A DNA stretch of 64,000 nt from VAZQ01 sp963725185 (GCA_963725185.1 CAVRXO010000006.1:248001-312000); one strand, 5' to 3'; counted from the stretch's first letter, positions 1 through 8,757 are shown. Notes: generated by a model from the sequence alone, not told the origin. A program made the numbers and translations.

Positions 1-934
1 ACGTACCTCCCAGCACCTCGATCATCACTGACCGCTGCTTCGGCACCAAGAGCAGCATGACGACGTCGCTGGTCGCGGTACTGCCGGACCCGCAATGGGA
101 GATCAAAGGGGTTTATCCCGAGGGTTCCCGCGTCTCGCCGTTCTCGGGCTATGCGCCGGCGGTGGTGGCGAACGATTTCGTGTTCGCGGCGGGAACGGGG
201 CCCGAAGAGAAGGACATGCTCGATACTGATCCGCCGCAAGGCCCGCATCGCCGTTGGGGATCCGTGCTGCCGATCCGGCGGCAGACGGAATCGGCCCTGA
301 AACGGCTCGAGGGTACCCTGAAGGCGGCGGGAACGAGTCTCGCCAATTGCCTCAAGGCGCAGGTCCATGTCGCCGGCGAGGAGAACTTTCCGGACTTCCT
401 CGATGTCTGGAACGCGCACGTCGGCAACTCGCCGGCCGCGCTCACCGTGACGCCGGCCAAGGGCTTCGCCTCGGTCGAGATGATCGTCGAGATCAATTGC
501 ATCCTGCTCAAGGATGACGCTCAGCGCAAAAAGGAGATCGTGCGCGCCGACATCCCGCCGATGGCGTCTATTCGCCGGCGGTGCGGGCCGGCGAGCTTGT
601 GTTCAGCCCTGGCCTGCTGCCATTGGGGCGCGACGGGAGCGTGGCTGGTCAAGCCCAAGGCGACGATTTTCAAGGGCTTTGCCTGCGCAGCCAGCTGCAA
701 GCGAGCACCATCTACGACCATGCCGAAACGATCGCGAAAGCCGCCGGCACCAGCATGCGCAATGTCGTGCGCATCGATTACTGGGTCAGCGACATCCAGG
801 AGCTCCCGGGCGTGATGCTGGCGTGGGCGGGACGTTACGGCAACGCGCCGCACCCATTCGCCTGCGTGGTCACACCCAAGCTGCCGGCGCCCGGCGCCAC
901 CGTCATGGCCGACTTCTGGTTCTACGCCGGTTAA
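1..934 (+). CDS. RidA-family protein with at least two YjgF domains (5' partial, frameshifted)
   Basis: The reading frame is open from the window edge, so the N-terminus is missing. The first complete domain (from about base 57, QWEIKGVYPEGSRVSPFSGY onward) and a second one (about 575-934, AVRAGELVFSPGLLP ... MADFWFYAG) both look like Rid/YjgF/YER057c domains. These trimers usually deaminate reactive enamine/imine intermediates. The residues before base 57 (STSIITDRCFG) read like the end of a preceding Rid domain. The frame moves at about 555-562, where DIPP should continue into DGVYSPAV, so one base is lost or two gained there. The stop TAA (932-934) overlaps the stop of the convergent gene. 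No partner gene visible on the left tells the substrate. Confidence 0.7.
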
Positions 935-1623
935 GGCTTGAGCATCAGCAGCGGATTGGTGCTGGGCGGGATGCGCTCCCAGATATTGACGTCGCTCTCC
1001 ACGAATCGCCAGGAGCCGCCGCGGCCGATGAACACCAGCTGATCGCCTTCGAGCCGCCAGGTCGAGAGCGCGAAGTTCGCGATGGCGGCATCGCAGCCCG
1101 GTTTCACGGTCAGCTTGTAATCGCCGTCGGCCCCGGCGGCGCGCGTCAGCGTCAGCCCGCAGAGCGGCTTGTCGATTTCGCGCAGGAAATTCCAATCGCC
1201 GAACATCTGCTCGGGGGTGCGGACCGGGATGGTCGCGGCGCCCTGCGGCTGCATGAAATAGAGACCCTCGCCGCGCCGCTCGCCCTCGAAGATCCCGCTC
1301 TCCACCTCGGACATCTCCAATGTGGCATTGCCCTTGGCATCGAGCAGGCGCAGCGCGCCGTTCGGCACGATGCTCCAAAGCGCCACGTCCTTGAACATCG
1401 GGAAGACCGCGGCGCAGCCCTGATCGAGCGCGAGCTTGAATCCGCCGGGAGCCGTGTCGGTGCTGAAGGTGACGGTGCATCGGCGGTCGTGGTCGGCGTT
1501 CGACAATTCCCAGGTGCCGATGACTTCCTTGGCGGCATCGAGCACCGCCGGCGAAGGCTGTGCCCACGCATGCCCGCCGCCCACCGCCGCTCCGAGCAGA
1601 ATGAGAAGGACCGCAGGTCGCAT
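931..1623 (-). CDS. Secreted tandem Inh/AprI-type protease inhibitor domain protein
   Basis: A 230-residue product if the start is MRPAVLLIL, which gives a clean Sec signal peptide ending near AHAWAQ. An upstream in-frame ATG would add nine unlikely residues. Two homologous halves follow. Each starts with a G-(T/D)-W motif (GTWELSN, GDWNFLRE), has a pair of cysteines (RRCTVTF...DQGCAAV; KPLCGLTL...KPGCDAAI) and ends with a W-x-(I/L)-x-x-(N/D)-x-L strand. This is the beta-barrel pattern of the AprI/Inh metalloprotease inhibitor family (Omp19-like), which acts in the periplasm. No serralysin-type protease is visible nearby. Duplication of the domain is unusual for classic single-domain Inh proteins. 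Confidence 0.7.
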   Translation of the reverse strand: MRPAVLLILLGAAVGGGHAWAQPSPAVLDAAKEVIGTWELSNADHDRRCTVTFSTDTAPGGFKLALDQGCAAVFPMFKDVALWSIVPNGALRLLDAKGNATLEMSEVESGIFEGERRGEGLYFMQPQGAATIPVRTPEQMFGDWNFLREIDKPLCGLTLTRAAGADGDYKLTVKPGCDAAIANFALSTWRLEGDQLVFIGRGGSWRFVESDVNIWERIPPSTNPLLMLKP

Positions 1624-1734
1624 GCTGAAATCCGATCTCGCCAGAGGCACCCAATCCTTATCACGCCGGGTTGCAGGGGTCAGGAGTCAGGGGTCAGGAT
1701 TTGGATCACGTCCGCGAGACCGGGTTCCCGGTGC

Positions 1735-2724
1735 TTAATTCCTGGCCCCTGACGCCTGTTTCCTGATCCCCAACTCCGGCACCGGCGTGAGCGGCGGCTT
1801 GCCGGCGGCCCAGGCCAGCAGATTGTCGACCACGAGCTGGTCCATCTGGGTGCGCGTGTAGATCGAGGCCGAGCCCAGATGGGGAAACAGCACCACCTGC
1901 TCCATGGCGAGCAATTCCGCCGGCACCTGCGGCTCGTGCGCAAAGACATCGAGGCCGGCCGTCAGGATGGTCTTGTCCTGCAGCGCCTCGATCAAGGCCG
2001 GCTCGTCCACCACCGAGCCGCGCGCCATGTTGATCAGGATGCCGTCCGGCCCCAGCGCTTCCAGCACGTCGCGGCCGATGAGGTTCTTGGTCTCCGCTCC
2101 GCCCGGAACGATCACCAAGAGGACATCGGCCGCGCGCGCCATCTCGATCAGGCTGGGGTAGTGGCGATAGGAGACGTCGGGCGCCGGATGCCGCGCGTGA
2201 TAGACGACGGGCACCGCCATGGCGTCGAGCCGGCGCGCGATCGCCTTGCCGATGCGGCCCATGCCGACTAGGCCGACGGTGCGGTTGCGCAGCGTCGCCT
2301 TGCTGAGCGGATAGCCGCGCTGCAGCCATTTGCCGGCGCGCACGAAGCGCTCGGCTGCGACGAATTCCCGCGCCGTGCACAGCAGGAGGCCGATCGCCGT
2401 ATCGGCGACCTCCTCGGTCAGCACGTCAGGCGTGTTGGTGACCACGATGCCGTGGGCCCCGGCCCAGGCCGCATCGATATGGTCGTATCCGACCCCGAAG
2501 GTCGCGACGATCGCAAGCCGCGGCATGCGTGTCATCATTGCGGCATCGACGCGGTCGGTCACCGAGCTGACCGCGATGGCGGAGAGTTGCGGCGCGATCG
2601 CCGCGAGTGCAGCTTCCGCATCGTTTTCGGGCAGGCGATGCACCGTGAAGGCGGCCGCCAGACCGTCGACGACCACCCGTTTGGGCGGCCCCAGCAGCAG
2701 GACATCAGGTTTTTGGTCGGCCAT
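1735..2724 (-). CDS. D-2-hydroxyacid dehydrogenase (NAD-binding)
   Basis: A 329-residue product of the D-isomer-specific 2-hydroxyacid dehydrogenase family, which reduces 2-oxoacids such as glyoxylate or hydroxypyruvate with NAD(P)H. The Rossmann motif reads VGLVGMGRIGKAIA. The catalytic Arg lies in NMARGSVVDEPAL, the Glu in DVFAHEPQVP and the His in LFPHLGSA. It follows the E2 gene on the same strand with a 10-base gap, so it is probably cotranscribed. The last codons lie in a GTCAGG-rich repetitive stretch (about 1676-1770), and the C-terminal tail KQASGARN is probably repeat-derived. The exact substrate cannot be read. Confidence 0.85.
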   Translation of the reverse strand: MADQKPDVLLLGPPKRVVVDGLAAAFTVHRLPENDAEAALAAIAPQLSAIAVSSVTDRVDAAMMTRMPRLAIVATFGVGYDHIDAAWAGAHGIVVTNTPDVLTEEVADTAIGLLLCTAREFVAAERFVRAGKWLQRGYPLSKATLRNRTVGLVGMGRIGKAIARRLDAMAVPVVYHARHPAPDVSYRHYPSLIEMARAADVLLVIVPGGAETKNLIGRDVLEALGPDGILINMARGSVVDEPALIEALQDKTILTAGLDVFAHEPQVPAELLAMEQVVLFPHLGSASIYTRTQMDQLVVDNLLAWAAGKPPLTPVPELGIRKQASGARN

Positions 2725-2734
2725 TGCTCTCTCG

Positions 2735-4117
2735 TTAGATGAGCGCCGTCACCGGCTGCTCGATGAAGCCGCGGAAGGCGGCGAGCAGCCGCACGCCCAG
2801 CGCCCCATCGACGACGCGGTGATCGCAGGAGAGCGTCACCGTCATCACGCTCGCGAAACCAACGCCGCCGTCCGGACGCTCGACTGCCTGTCGGCGCGTG
2901 GCGCCGACCGCCAGGATGGTGGCCTGCGGCGGATTGATGATGGCGGCGAATTCGCGCACCCCATACATCCCGAGATTGGAGATCGCCGAGCCGCCGCCCT
3001 GATATTCGTGCGGCTTGAGATGGCGCGCCCGCGCGCGCTCGGAAAGCTCGCGCATCTCGGCCGAGATGGCGCCGAGCGTCTTTTGCTCGGCCTGCCGGAT
3101 CACCGGCGTGATCAGCCCGTCCTCGATCGCCACCGCGACCGCGATGTCGGAATGCCGGAAGCGCAGGATGCGATCATCCGCCCATGCCGCATTGGCGGCG
3201 GGCACGCGTTGCAGCGCCGCCGCCCAGGCCTTGATGATGAGATCGTTGACCGAGAGCTTGAGGGCGGGCTTGCCGTCGCTATCCTTGGGGGCTGCCGCAT
3301 TCGCCTCCTCGCGCAGCGCCAGCAGGCGGCCGATCTCCATGTCGGCCGTGAGATAGAAATGCGGAATGGTCTGCTTGGCCTGCACCAGCCGGGTCGCGAT
3401 GGTGCGCCGCATGCCGTCGAGCGGAACCTCCTCGAATGGCGTATCGCGATAGAGCGCCTTGATTTGCTCGGCGGTCGGACCGGCAGGACTTGGCGTCGGC
3501 GCGGGCGCGCCGCTCCGTGCTGCGCCTTGGGCAAGCGCGGCTTCGATATCGCGGGCAACGACGCGGCCGTGCGGGCCGGATCCGGTCAGGCGGGTCAGGT
3601 CGATCCCGGCTTCACCGGCCAGCCGGCGCGCCAGCGGGGTGACCACGGTGCCGCCGGCGAGCTTCGCCGCGCCGTAATTGCGCGCCGGCGTGCGCACCTC
3701 GAAGAACGGATCGAGCTTGATGGGTGCGGTGGGCTGCGGCGCTGTTACAGGTCGATCGAGGGGTCCGAGCCCCCTCACCCCAACCCTCTCCCCTGCGGGG
3801 CGAGGGAGTTCGCTGTGCGTTGGGCGCTTCTGTTCGTTCCCAGCAGCGACGGGCTGAGCGTTGGGCGCGGCCGCAACCGCGCCGGGCGCGTCGGAAATCA
3901 CCGCGACGACGGCGCCGACAGGAGCCACCGCGCCGACCGTGACGCGGATCTCCGCCAGCGTGCCGGCGGTGGTCGATGGCACCTCCATCGAGACCTTGTC
4001 GGTCTCGATCTCGAACAGATTGTCGCCCGGCTTCACGGCATCGCCGGCCGCCTTGAACCATTTGGTGATCTTGCCCTCGGAGACGGTCTCGCCGAGCTGC
4101 GGCATCAAGACGTCCAT
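2735..4117 (-). CDS. 2-oxoacid dehydrogenase E2 (dihydrolipoamide acyltransferase)
   Basis: About 460 residues starting at MDVLMPQLGETVSEG. Longer in-frame starts upstream run into a repeat element and are rejected. The lipoyl domain occupies residues 1-76 with the lipoylated Lys in EIETDKVSME (K41). The E1/E3-binding domain is around 158-195 (VTPLARRLAGEAGIDL). The catalytic acyltransferase domain follows and contains the active-site motif DHRVVDG (His about 433). It would move the acyl group from E1-bound hydroxyethyl-TPP to CoA. The inter-domain linker (about residues 100-120) is encoded by a dispersed palindromic repeat kept in frame. E1 genes lie upstream on the same strand, separated by a semialdehyde dehydrogenase gene and a toxin-antitoxin pair. 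No E3 gene is visible. Confidence 0.9.
   Translation of the reverse strand: MDVLMPQLGETVSEGKITKWFKAAGDAVKPGDNLFEIETDKVSMEVPSTTAGTLAEIRVTVGAVAPVGAVVAVISDAPGAVAAAPNAQPVAAGNEQKRPTHSELPRPAGERVGVRGLGPLDRPVTAPQPTAPIKLDPFFEVRTPARNYGAAKLAGGTVVTPLARRLAGEAGIDLTRLTGSGPHGRVVARDIEAALAQGAARSGAPAPTPSPAGPTAEQIKALYRDTPFEEVPLDGMRRTIATRLVQAKQTIPHFYLTADMEIGRLLALREEANAAAPKDSDGKPALKLSVNDLIIKAWAAALQRVPAANAAWADDRILRFRHSDIAVAVAIEDGLITPVIRQAEQKTLGAISAEMRELSERARARHLKPHEYQGGGSAISNLGMYGVREFAAIINPPQATILAVGATRRQAVERPDGGVGFASVMTVTLSCDHRVVDGALGVRLLAAFRGFIEQPVTALI
3768..3810. repeat. Palindromic repeat (CTCACCCCAACCCTCTCCCC type) inside the E2 gene
   Basis: A GC-rich imperfect palindrome with arms CCCTCTCCCC and GGGGCGAGGG around a TGC loop, preceded by CCCCTCACCCCAA. 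A related element lies at 43185-43325. This repeat type is common between genes in alphaproteobacteria. Here it lies inside a reading frame and is translated as part of the E2 linker (ELPRPAGERVGVRGLG). Confidence 0.75.
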
Positions 4118-4127
4118 AAGCGTCCCC

Positions 4128-4275
4128 GTAGGGTGGGCGACGCGCCTGCGCCGCAGCTTCGAACTGTGTGGTAGAGTGTGCGGGCGCGTTGCCCACCTGC
4201 AGCCTCTCGCGTGGGCAAAATCGCGCAAAGGCGTGCCAACGTGACGGCGGTGCCAGGCAATTTTGCCCACCCTAC
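4128..4275. repeat. GTAG...CTAC-bounded REP-like element (GTAGGGTGGGC type)
   Basis: The element begins GTAGGGTGGGC and ends GCCCACCCTAC, so its ends are inverted copies. Inside, near the right end, GGCAA-TT-TTGCC forms a small hairpin. It fills most of the gap between the E2 start codon and the 3' end of the upstream aldehyde dehydrogenase gene. It shares the GTAG foot with the other elements listed in this window. Confidence 0.75.
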
Positions 4276-4295
4276 GAAAAAGACGCCCATGCGGC

Positions 4296-5768
4296 TCACC
4301 AGCTCAGCGAGACATATTGGGTCTCGAGGAACTCCATCAGTCCCTCATGCGCGCCCTCGCGGCCGATGCCGCTCTGCTTCATGCCGCCGAACGGCGCGGC
4401 CGGATCGGAAACGAGCCCGCGGTTGAGGCCGATCATGCCGAAGTCGAGCCGCTCGGAGACCCGCAGACCGCGCGAAGCATCGCGGGTATAGAGATAGGCG
4501 ATCAAGCCATACTCGGTATCGTTGGCGCGGCGGACCACCTCGTCCTCGGACCGGAAGGTCTGCAGTGCCGCCACCGGCCCGAAGATCTCCTCGCGCAGCA
4601 GGTCGGCTGAATCCGACACGCCGTCGAGCACGGTCGCGGGGTAGAAGAAGCCCGGCCCGTCCGCCGCCTTGCCGCCGGTGAGAACCTTCGCGCCTTTCTT
4701 GACCGCGTCCTCGACCAACTCGGTCACCTTTTGCCTGGCCTCCGCGTTCACCAGCGGGCCGAGCGTCACGCCTTCGTCGAGCCCATTGCCCATGCGGAAC
4801 GCCGCCATCTTGGCGGTGAGCTTGCGGGCAAATTCGTCATGCACCTTCTCGTGCACATAGAAGCGGTTGGCCGAGGTGCAGGCTTCGCCCATGTTGCGCA
4901 TCTTGGCGACCATGGCGCCTTCGATGGCGGCATCGATATCGGCATCCTCGAACACGATGAAAGGCGCGTTGCCGCCGAGCTCCATGGCCGGCCGCACCAC
5001 GTTGTCGGCCGCCTCGTGCAAGAGCTTGCGCCCGACCTCGGTCGAGCCGGTGAAGGAGATCACGCGCACGCGCGGATCGTGCAGCATCGTGCTCACGACC
5101 TTGCCGGACGAGCGCGACGGGATGACGTTGACGACGCCGGCCGGCACGCCCGCCTCCTCCAGGATCGGCATCAAGGCCAGCATGGTGAGCGGCGTGTCGG
5201 AGGCGGGCTTGAGCACCACCGTGCAGCCGGCCGCCAGCGCCGGCCCGATCTTGCGGGTCGCCATCGCGGCCGGGAAGTTCCACGGCGTCACCAGCACCGC
5301 GACGCCGGCCGGCTTGTGCTGCACCAGGATGCGGGCACCGGAGGCCGGCGCGCGCGAGACCTGGCCGAGATTGCGCACCGCTTCCTCGGCAAACCAGCGA
5401 AAGAACTCGGCCGCATAGGCGACCTCGCCGCGCGAATCGGGGAGCGCCTTGCCGTTCTCGAGCGTGATCAATTTGGCGAGCCGTTCGGCGTCGCGCATGA
5501 TCAGCTCGTAGGACTTGCGCAAGATCTCGGCGCGCTCGCGCGGCTTCTTGCCGGCCCAGCCTTCGAAGGCCAGGCTCGCGGCATCGACCGCGGCCTTGGC
5601 ATCATCGACGGTCGCGCTCGCCACCGAGGCGATCGTGTTCTCGGTCGCCGGATCGATGACGTCGAAGCGGCCCTGATCGGAAGCCTTGCGCCATTTACCG
5701 CCGATCCACAGATCGGTCGGAACGTTGGCGGTGAGATTGTCATACATCGGATTGGTTCTCGCACTCAT
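4296..5768 (-). CDS. NAD(P)-dependent succinate-semialdehyde dehydrogenase-like aldehyde dehydrogenase
   Basis: About 490 residues of the aldehyde dehydrogenase superfamily, closest in style to GabD. It oxidises an aldehyde acid (for example succinate semialdehyde) to the acid. The NAD-binding segment is TPWNFPAAMATRKIGPAL and FTGSTEVGR. The catalytic Glu is in MELGGNAPF and the catalytic Cys in GEACTSANR. The C-terminal motif GMKQSGIGREG is intact. Start chosen at MSARTNPMYDN; MRFQ four codons upstream and MYDN seven codons downstream are also possible. It sits between the E1 and E2 genes on the same strand and is divergent from brnT. Confidence 0.88.
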   Translation of the reverse strand: MSARTNPMYDNLTANVPTDLWIGGKWRKASDQGRFDVIDPATENTIASVASATVDDAKAAVDAASLAFEGWAGKKPRERAEILRKSYELIMRDAERLAKLITLENGKALPDSRGEVAYAAEFFRWFAEEAVRNLGQVSRAPASGARILVQHKPAGVAVLVTPWNFPAAMATRKIGPALAAGCTVVLKPASDTPLTMLALMPILEEAGVPAGVVNVIPSRSSGKVVSTMLHDPRVRVISFTGSTEVGRKLLHEAADNVVRPAMELGGNAPFIVFEDADIDAAIEGAMVAKMRNMGEACTSANRFYVHEKVHDEFARKLTAKMAAFRMGNGLDEGVTLGPLVNAEARQKVTELVEDAVKKGAKVLTGGKAADGPGFFYPATVLDGVSDSADLLREEIFGPVAALQTFRSEDEVVRRANDTEYGLIAYLYTRDASRGLRVSERLDFGMIGLNRGLVSDPAAPFGGMKQSGIGREGAHEGLMEFLETQYVSLSW

Positions 5769-5826
5769 CTGGAAGCGCACACGTCGCCCCTGCTCGGGCC
5801 GCTGTCAACATTGCGCTCTGGACTCC

Positions 5827-5857
5827 TTGACAGACTACGGCTAATCCGTAGTATTAT
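5827..5857 (+). promoter_or_regulatory. Candidate brnT promoter/operator with inverted repeat
   Basis: TTGACA (5827-5832) is followed by a 7-bp inverted repeat, ACTACGG-CTAAT-CCGTAGT (5834-5852), that overlaps a possible -10 (TAGTAT, 5849-5854). It directly precedes the brnT ATG at 5856. Autoregulation at such a palindrome is typical of toxin-antitoxin operons. The -10 box would lie almost on the start codon, so the real promoter could be slightly upstream and the palindrome purely an operator. Confidence 0.5.
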
Positions 5858-6140
5858 GAACGAAGGCGGGTTTGAATGGGACGATGCCAAGGCCGCCCAA
5901 AACTATGCCGACCACGGCGTAAGTTTCGAGGTGGCCAGGAAGGTTTTCGAGGATCCCTTCGCCACTGAGCGCCTCGATGACCGCGAGGACTACGGCGAGG
6001 ACCGTTATAGCATCCTTGGCGTGGTCGACGGCCGCATCCTCTACGTGGTCTACACGTTACGCAACGGCACCATTCGCATCATCTCTGCACGCGGAGCCGA
6101 GCCTCATGAAAGACGCCGATACCATGAAGACAACGCCTAA
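5856..6140 (+). CDS. brnT: BrnT-family toxin (ribonuclease)
   Basis: A 94-residue product typical of BrnT: FEWDDAKAAQNYADHGVSFE, then DPFATERLDDREDYGEDRY, then the core strand pair VVDGRILYVVYTLRNGTIRIISARGA and the ending HERRRYHE. BrnT toxins fold like RelE and cleave RNA, arresting growth until neutralised by the partner antitoxin. The only sensible start is the ATG at 5856, just after an inverted repeat. The antitoxin gene overlaps its 3' end by 35 bases (from ATG 6106), so the two are translationally coupled. The pair lies on the strand opposite to the surrounding metabolic genes. Confidence 0.85.
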   Translation: MNEGGFEWDDAKAAQNYADHGVSFEVARKVFEDPFATERLDDREDYGEDRYSILGVVDGRILYVVYTLRNGTIRIISARGAEPHERRRYHEDNA

Positions 6141-6480
6141 GCGCACCGGATCCTCCAAGATCGACTGGAGCCGTTTCGACGCCATGACCGAGGCGCAGCG
6201 CCATCAAGCGGCACTTGACGATCCCGACGCGCGACCCCTGACCGAAGAAGATCTCGCTCGCATGAAACGCACCCCGCAGGCGAGGATCATCCGGCGCGCC
6301 CTCGGCCTCAGCCAGGAAGATTTTGCGGCACGCTTTCACATCCCGATCGGGACGCTGCGCGACTGGGAGCAGGGCCGCGTCGAGCCCGACCAGGCGGCGC
6401 GAGCCTACCTAACCGTCATCGCCCGAGCGCCCGAGACCGTGCGCGATGCCCTCAATCCGCCGCGACAACAAAATCCGTGA
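6106..6480 (+). CDS. HTH (XRE-like) antitoxin partner of BrnT
   Basis: A 124-residue product. The N-terminal half (IDWSRFDAMTEAQRHQAALDDPDARPLTEED) resembles BrnA-type antitoxins. The C-terminal half is a Cro/C1-like helix-turn-helix (RRALGLSQEDFAARFHIPIGTLRDWEQG) instead of the ribbon-helix-helix of classical BrnA. It should bind and neutralise BrnT and repress the operon at the upstream palindrome. ATG 6106 overlaps brnT; an ATG at 6124 is an alternative. The gene ends 23 bases before the convergent E1 beta gene. Confidence 0.8.
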   Translation: MKDADTMKTTPKRTGSSKIDWSRFDAMTEAQRHQAALDDPDARPLTEEDLARMKRTPQARIIRRALGLSQEDFAARFHIPIGTLRDWEQGRVEPDQAARAYLTVIARAPETVRDALNPPRQQNP

Positions 6481-6502
6481 GGGCGCACCGCGAAAGGCCC
6501 GC

Positions 6503-7484
6503 TCAACTCTCCAGCGAGCGCCGGACGCGCTCGGCGATGCGATCGGCGCTCGGCAGCGCGAGGTCTTCCAGGATGTCGGCGGCCGGCAGCGGAATGTGCG
6601 GCGTGGTGATGCGCACCGGCGGTCCGTCGAGATCGTAGAACGCCTCGTCGGCGACGATCGAGACGATCTCGGCGCCCCAGCCGCACAGCCGCGGATTCTC
6701 CTCGACCGTGAACAGCCGGTGGGTGCGGGCGACCGAGCCGAGGATGGTCTGCGTGTCGAGCGGCACCAGCGAGCGCACGTCGACGACCTCGCAATCGATG
6801 CCGTGCTCGGCCTTGAGCTTGTCGGCCGCCTGCAGGGCGCGCGGCACCATCAGGGCGAGCGCCAGGATGGTGGCGTCGCGGCCCGGCCGCACGATCTTGG
6901 CGGTGCCGAGCGTATCGACGATCTCGCCGTCCGGCACCTCGCCCTTGGTCGGCATAGAGCGACTTGTGCTCGAAGAAGATCACCGGATCGGGATCGCGCA
7001 CGGCGGCCGCCAGCAGGCCGATCACGTCGCGCGGGGTCGAGGGCGCCACCACCTTGAGGCCGGGGATCATCATGCACCAGTTCTCGACGCTCTGGCTGTG
7101 CTGGGCGCCGAAGCGCGAGCCGGCGCCGTTGCCGGTGCGCACCACCAGCGGGCATTTGACCTGGCCGTTGGTCATGTAGCGGCTCTTGGCGAACTCGTTG
7201 GCGATGTAGTCGAAGCAGACCGCGAAGAAATCCGAGAACATGATCTCGGCGATCGGCTTCAGGCCGGTCATCGCCGCCCCCATGGCGGCGCCCAGGATCG
7301 CCTGCTCGGAGATCGGCGTGTCGCGCACCCGCAGCGGCCCGAACTGCTCGAGCAGCCCGACCGTCGCCTTGAACACGCCGCCGGCCTTGGCCACGTCCTC
7401 GCCGAGGAAGACCACGTCGGGATCGCGCGCCATCTCCTGCGCGATGCCGCGCGCCACCGCGTCGCGATAGGTCAGTTCCGCCAT
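6503..7484 (-). CDS. 2-oxoacid dehydrogenase E1 beta subunit (one frameshift)
   Basis: The protein reads MAELTYRDAVARGIAQEMAR ... DPVIFFEHKSLYA in one frame. It then continues as TKGEVPDGEIVDTLGTAKIV ... ADRIAERVRRSLES in another, with the break at about 6951, where removing one base restores the product. The family is the transketolase-like beta subunit of pyruvate/acetoin/branched-chain 2-oxoacid dehydrogenases, which forms the TPP site with E1 alpha. Motifs LGEDVAKAGGVFKAT, DTPISEQAILGAAMG and RTGNGAGSRFGAQHSQS are all present. The start codon at 7484 overlaps the end of the E1 alpha gene by 13 bases, so the two subunits are coupled. Confidence 0.85.
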
Positions 7485-8505
7485 GCGAAGCCCCCGTCGG
7501 CATAGACGTCGGTGGTCAGGATATCGGGCGAGGGCGGCGGCGCCGCCTTGCACTTCTCGGTCGCCTCGTCGACCGCGCGGCGCACATCGGTCTCGATGGC
7601 GCGCGATTGCGTCCTCGCCGATGCCGAACTGCGCGCAGGCGCTCGCGGTAGATCTTGATCGGATCGCGCTCCTTCCAGTTCTCGAGCTCGCCCTCGGGCC
7701 GGTACTTGGCCGGATCGGCGCGCGAATGGCCGCTGTGCCGGTAGGTCAGGCATTCGATCAGCGAGGGACCGAGACCGGCGCGCGCCTTCTCGTAGGCGGC
7801 GGACGCGGTGCGATAGACGACGTCGGCATCGTTGCCGTCGATGACGATGCGCTCGAGCCCATAGGCGGCGGCCCGGTCGGCCGCCGGGTGCGGCACCGCG
7901 GTGACGTCGGCGATCGGCGTGTATTCCATGTAGAGGTTGTTCTCGCACACGAAGATCACCGGCAGCTTCCAGACCGCCGCGAAGTTCAGCGCCTCGTGGA
8001 AGGCCCCGATATTGGTGGTGCCGTCGCCGAAGAAGCAGACCGAGACGTCCTTCTGGCCCTTGTACTGGGCCCGCCAGGCGGCCCCGCAGGCGATCGGCAG
8101 ATGCGCGCCGATGATCGCATAGGAGCCCATCACGCCGTGCTCGACCGAGGTCAGATGCATGGAGCCGCCCTTGCCGCGCATGAGGCCGTTGTCGCGCTGC
8201 ATCAGCTCGCCCAGCACCTGCTCGATCGGCACGCCGCGCGCAAGCGTGTGGGCATGGCCGCGATAGGTGCAGAACGAGAGGTCGCCGGGCTGCATGGCGA
8301 CCGCAAAGCCGGCCGCCACCGCCTCCTGGCCGAGCGAGAGGTGGCTGGTGCCCTTGACCAGGTTCTGCAGAAAGAGATCGAAGGCGCGCTGCTCGGCCTC
8401 GCGCAGCTCGAATTGCGTCCGATAGAGCCGCAGCCGCAGCTCCTCGCCGATATCGTCATTGATGCCCGGGCGCGCCTCGGGCGCAGCAGTCGCTAGGTTT
8501 GCCAT
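7472..8505 (-). CDS. 2-oxoacid dehydrogenase E1 alpha subunit (frameshifted)
   Basis: First gene of the dehydrogenase cluster. The TPP-binding motif is FFGDGTTNIGAFHEALNFAAVWKLPVIFVCENN, read across the family's GDG-x(n)-NN pattern. LTYRHSGHSRADPAKYR is the region that carries the phosphorylation loop in eukaryotic homologues. The main frame fails after IYRERLRA. The correct C-terminus (ETDVRRAVDEATEKCKAAPP ... GGFAWRN) is reached after two one-base shifts near 7599 and 7629. The substrate could be pyruvate, acetoin or another 2-oxoacid. The lack of E3 in the cluster suggests that E3 is shared with another complex. Confidence 0.85.
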
Positions 8506-8609
8506 TCATGATCCTCGGACCGGCGGCGGGGATCGCCGTGATCGCCTCGTGTGGGCTCGTATCAGCGGTTGCCGGCAAAAATTGTCAACGGGGGAAAGGC
8601 GATGGAGGC

Positions 8610-8757
8610 CCTCTCTCTACCTCCCCCTGCAAGGGGGAGGTCGGATCGCGTAGCGATCCGGTTGGGGGTCCCGCCCCGTCGCGAATTCGGCGCTTGTGGC
8701 GAGACCCCCACCCGGCGCCTTCGGCGCCACCCTCCCCCTTTCAGGGGGAGGGAAAAG
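8610..8757. repeat. Intergenic palindromic repeat (CTCCCCCTGCAAGGGGGAGG type), copy 1
   Basis: An element of about 145 bases bounded by two hairpins. The left is ACCTCCCCCTGCAAGGGGGAGGT and the right CCCTCCCCCTTTCAGGGGGAGGG, given here only by their arms CTCCCCCT and AGGGGGAG. Between them lie GGATCGCGTAGCGATCC and the motif GGTCTCGCC/GGCGAGACC. A second copy is at 22600-22780. It occupies most of the 326-base gap between the E1 alpha start and the ABC permease end. No gene is seen in that gap. Confidence 0.8.

Noticed and set aside
2330..4174. A 614-codon plus-strand frame
   Set aside because: It is antisense to the hydroxyacid dehydrogenase and E2 genes, both of which have clear motifs.
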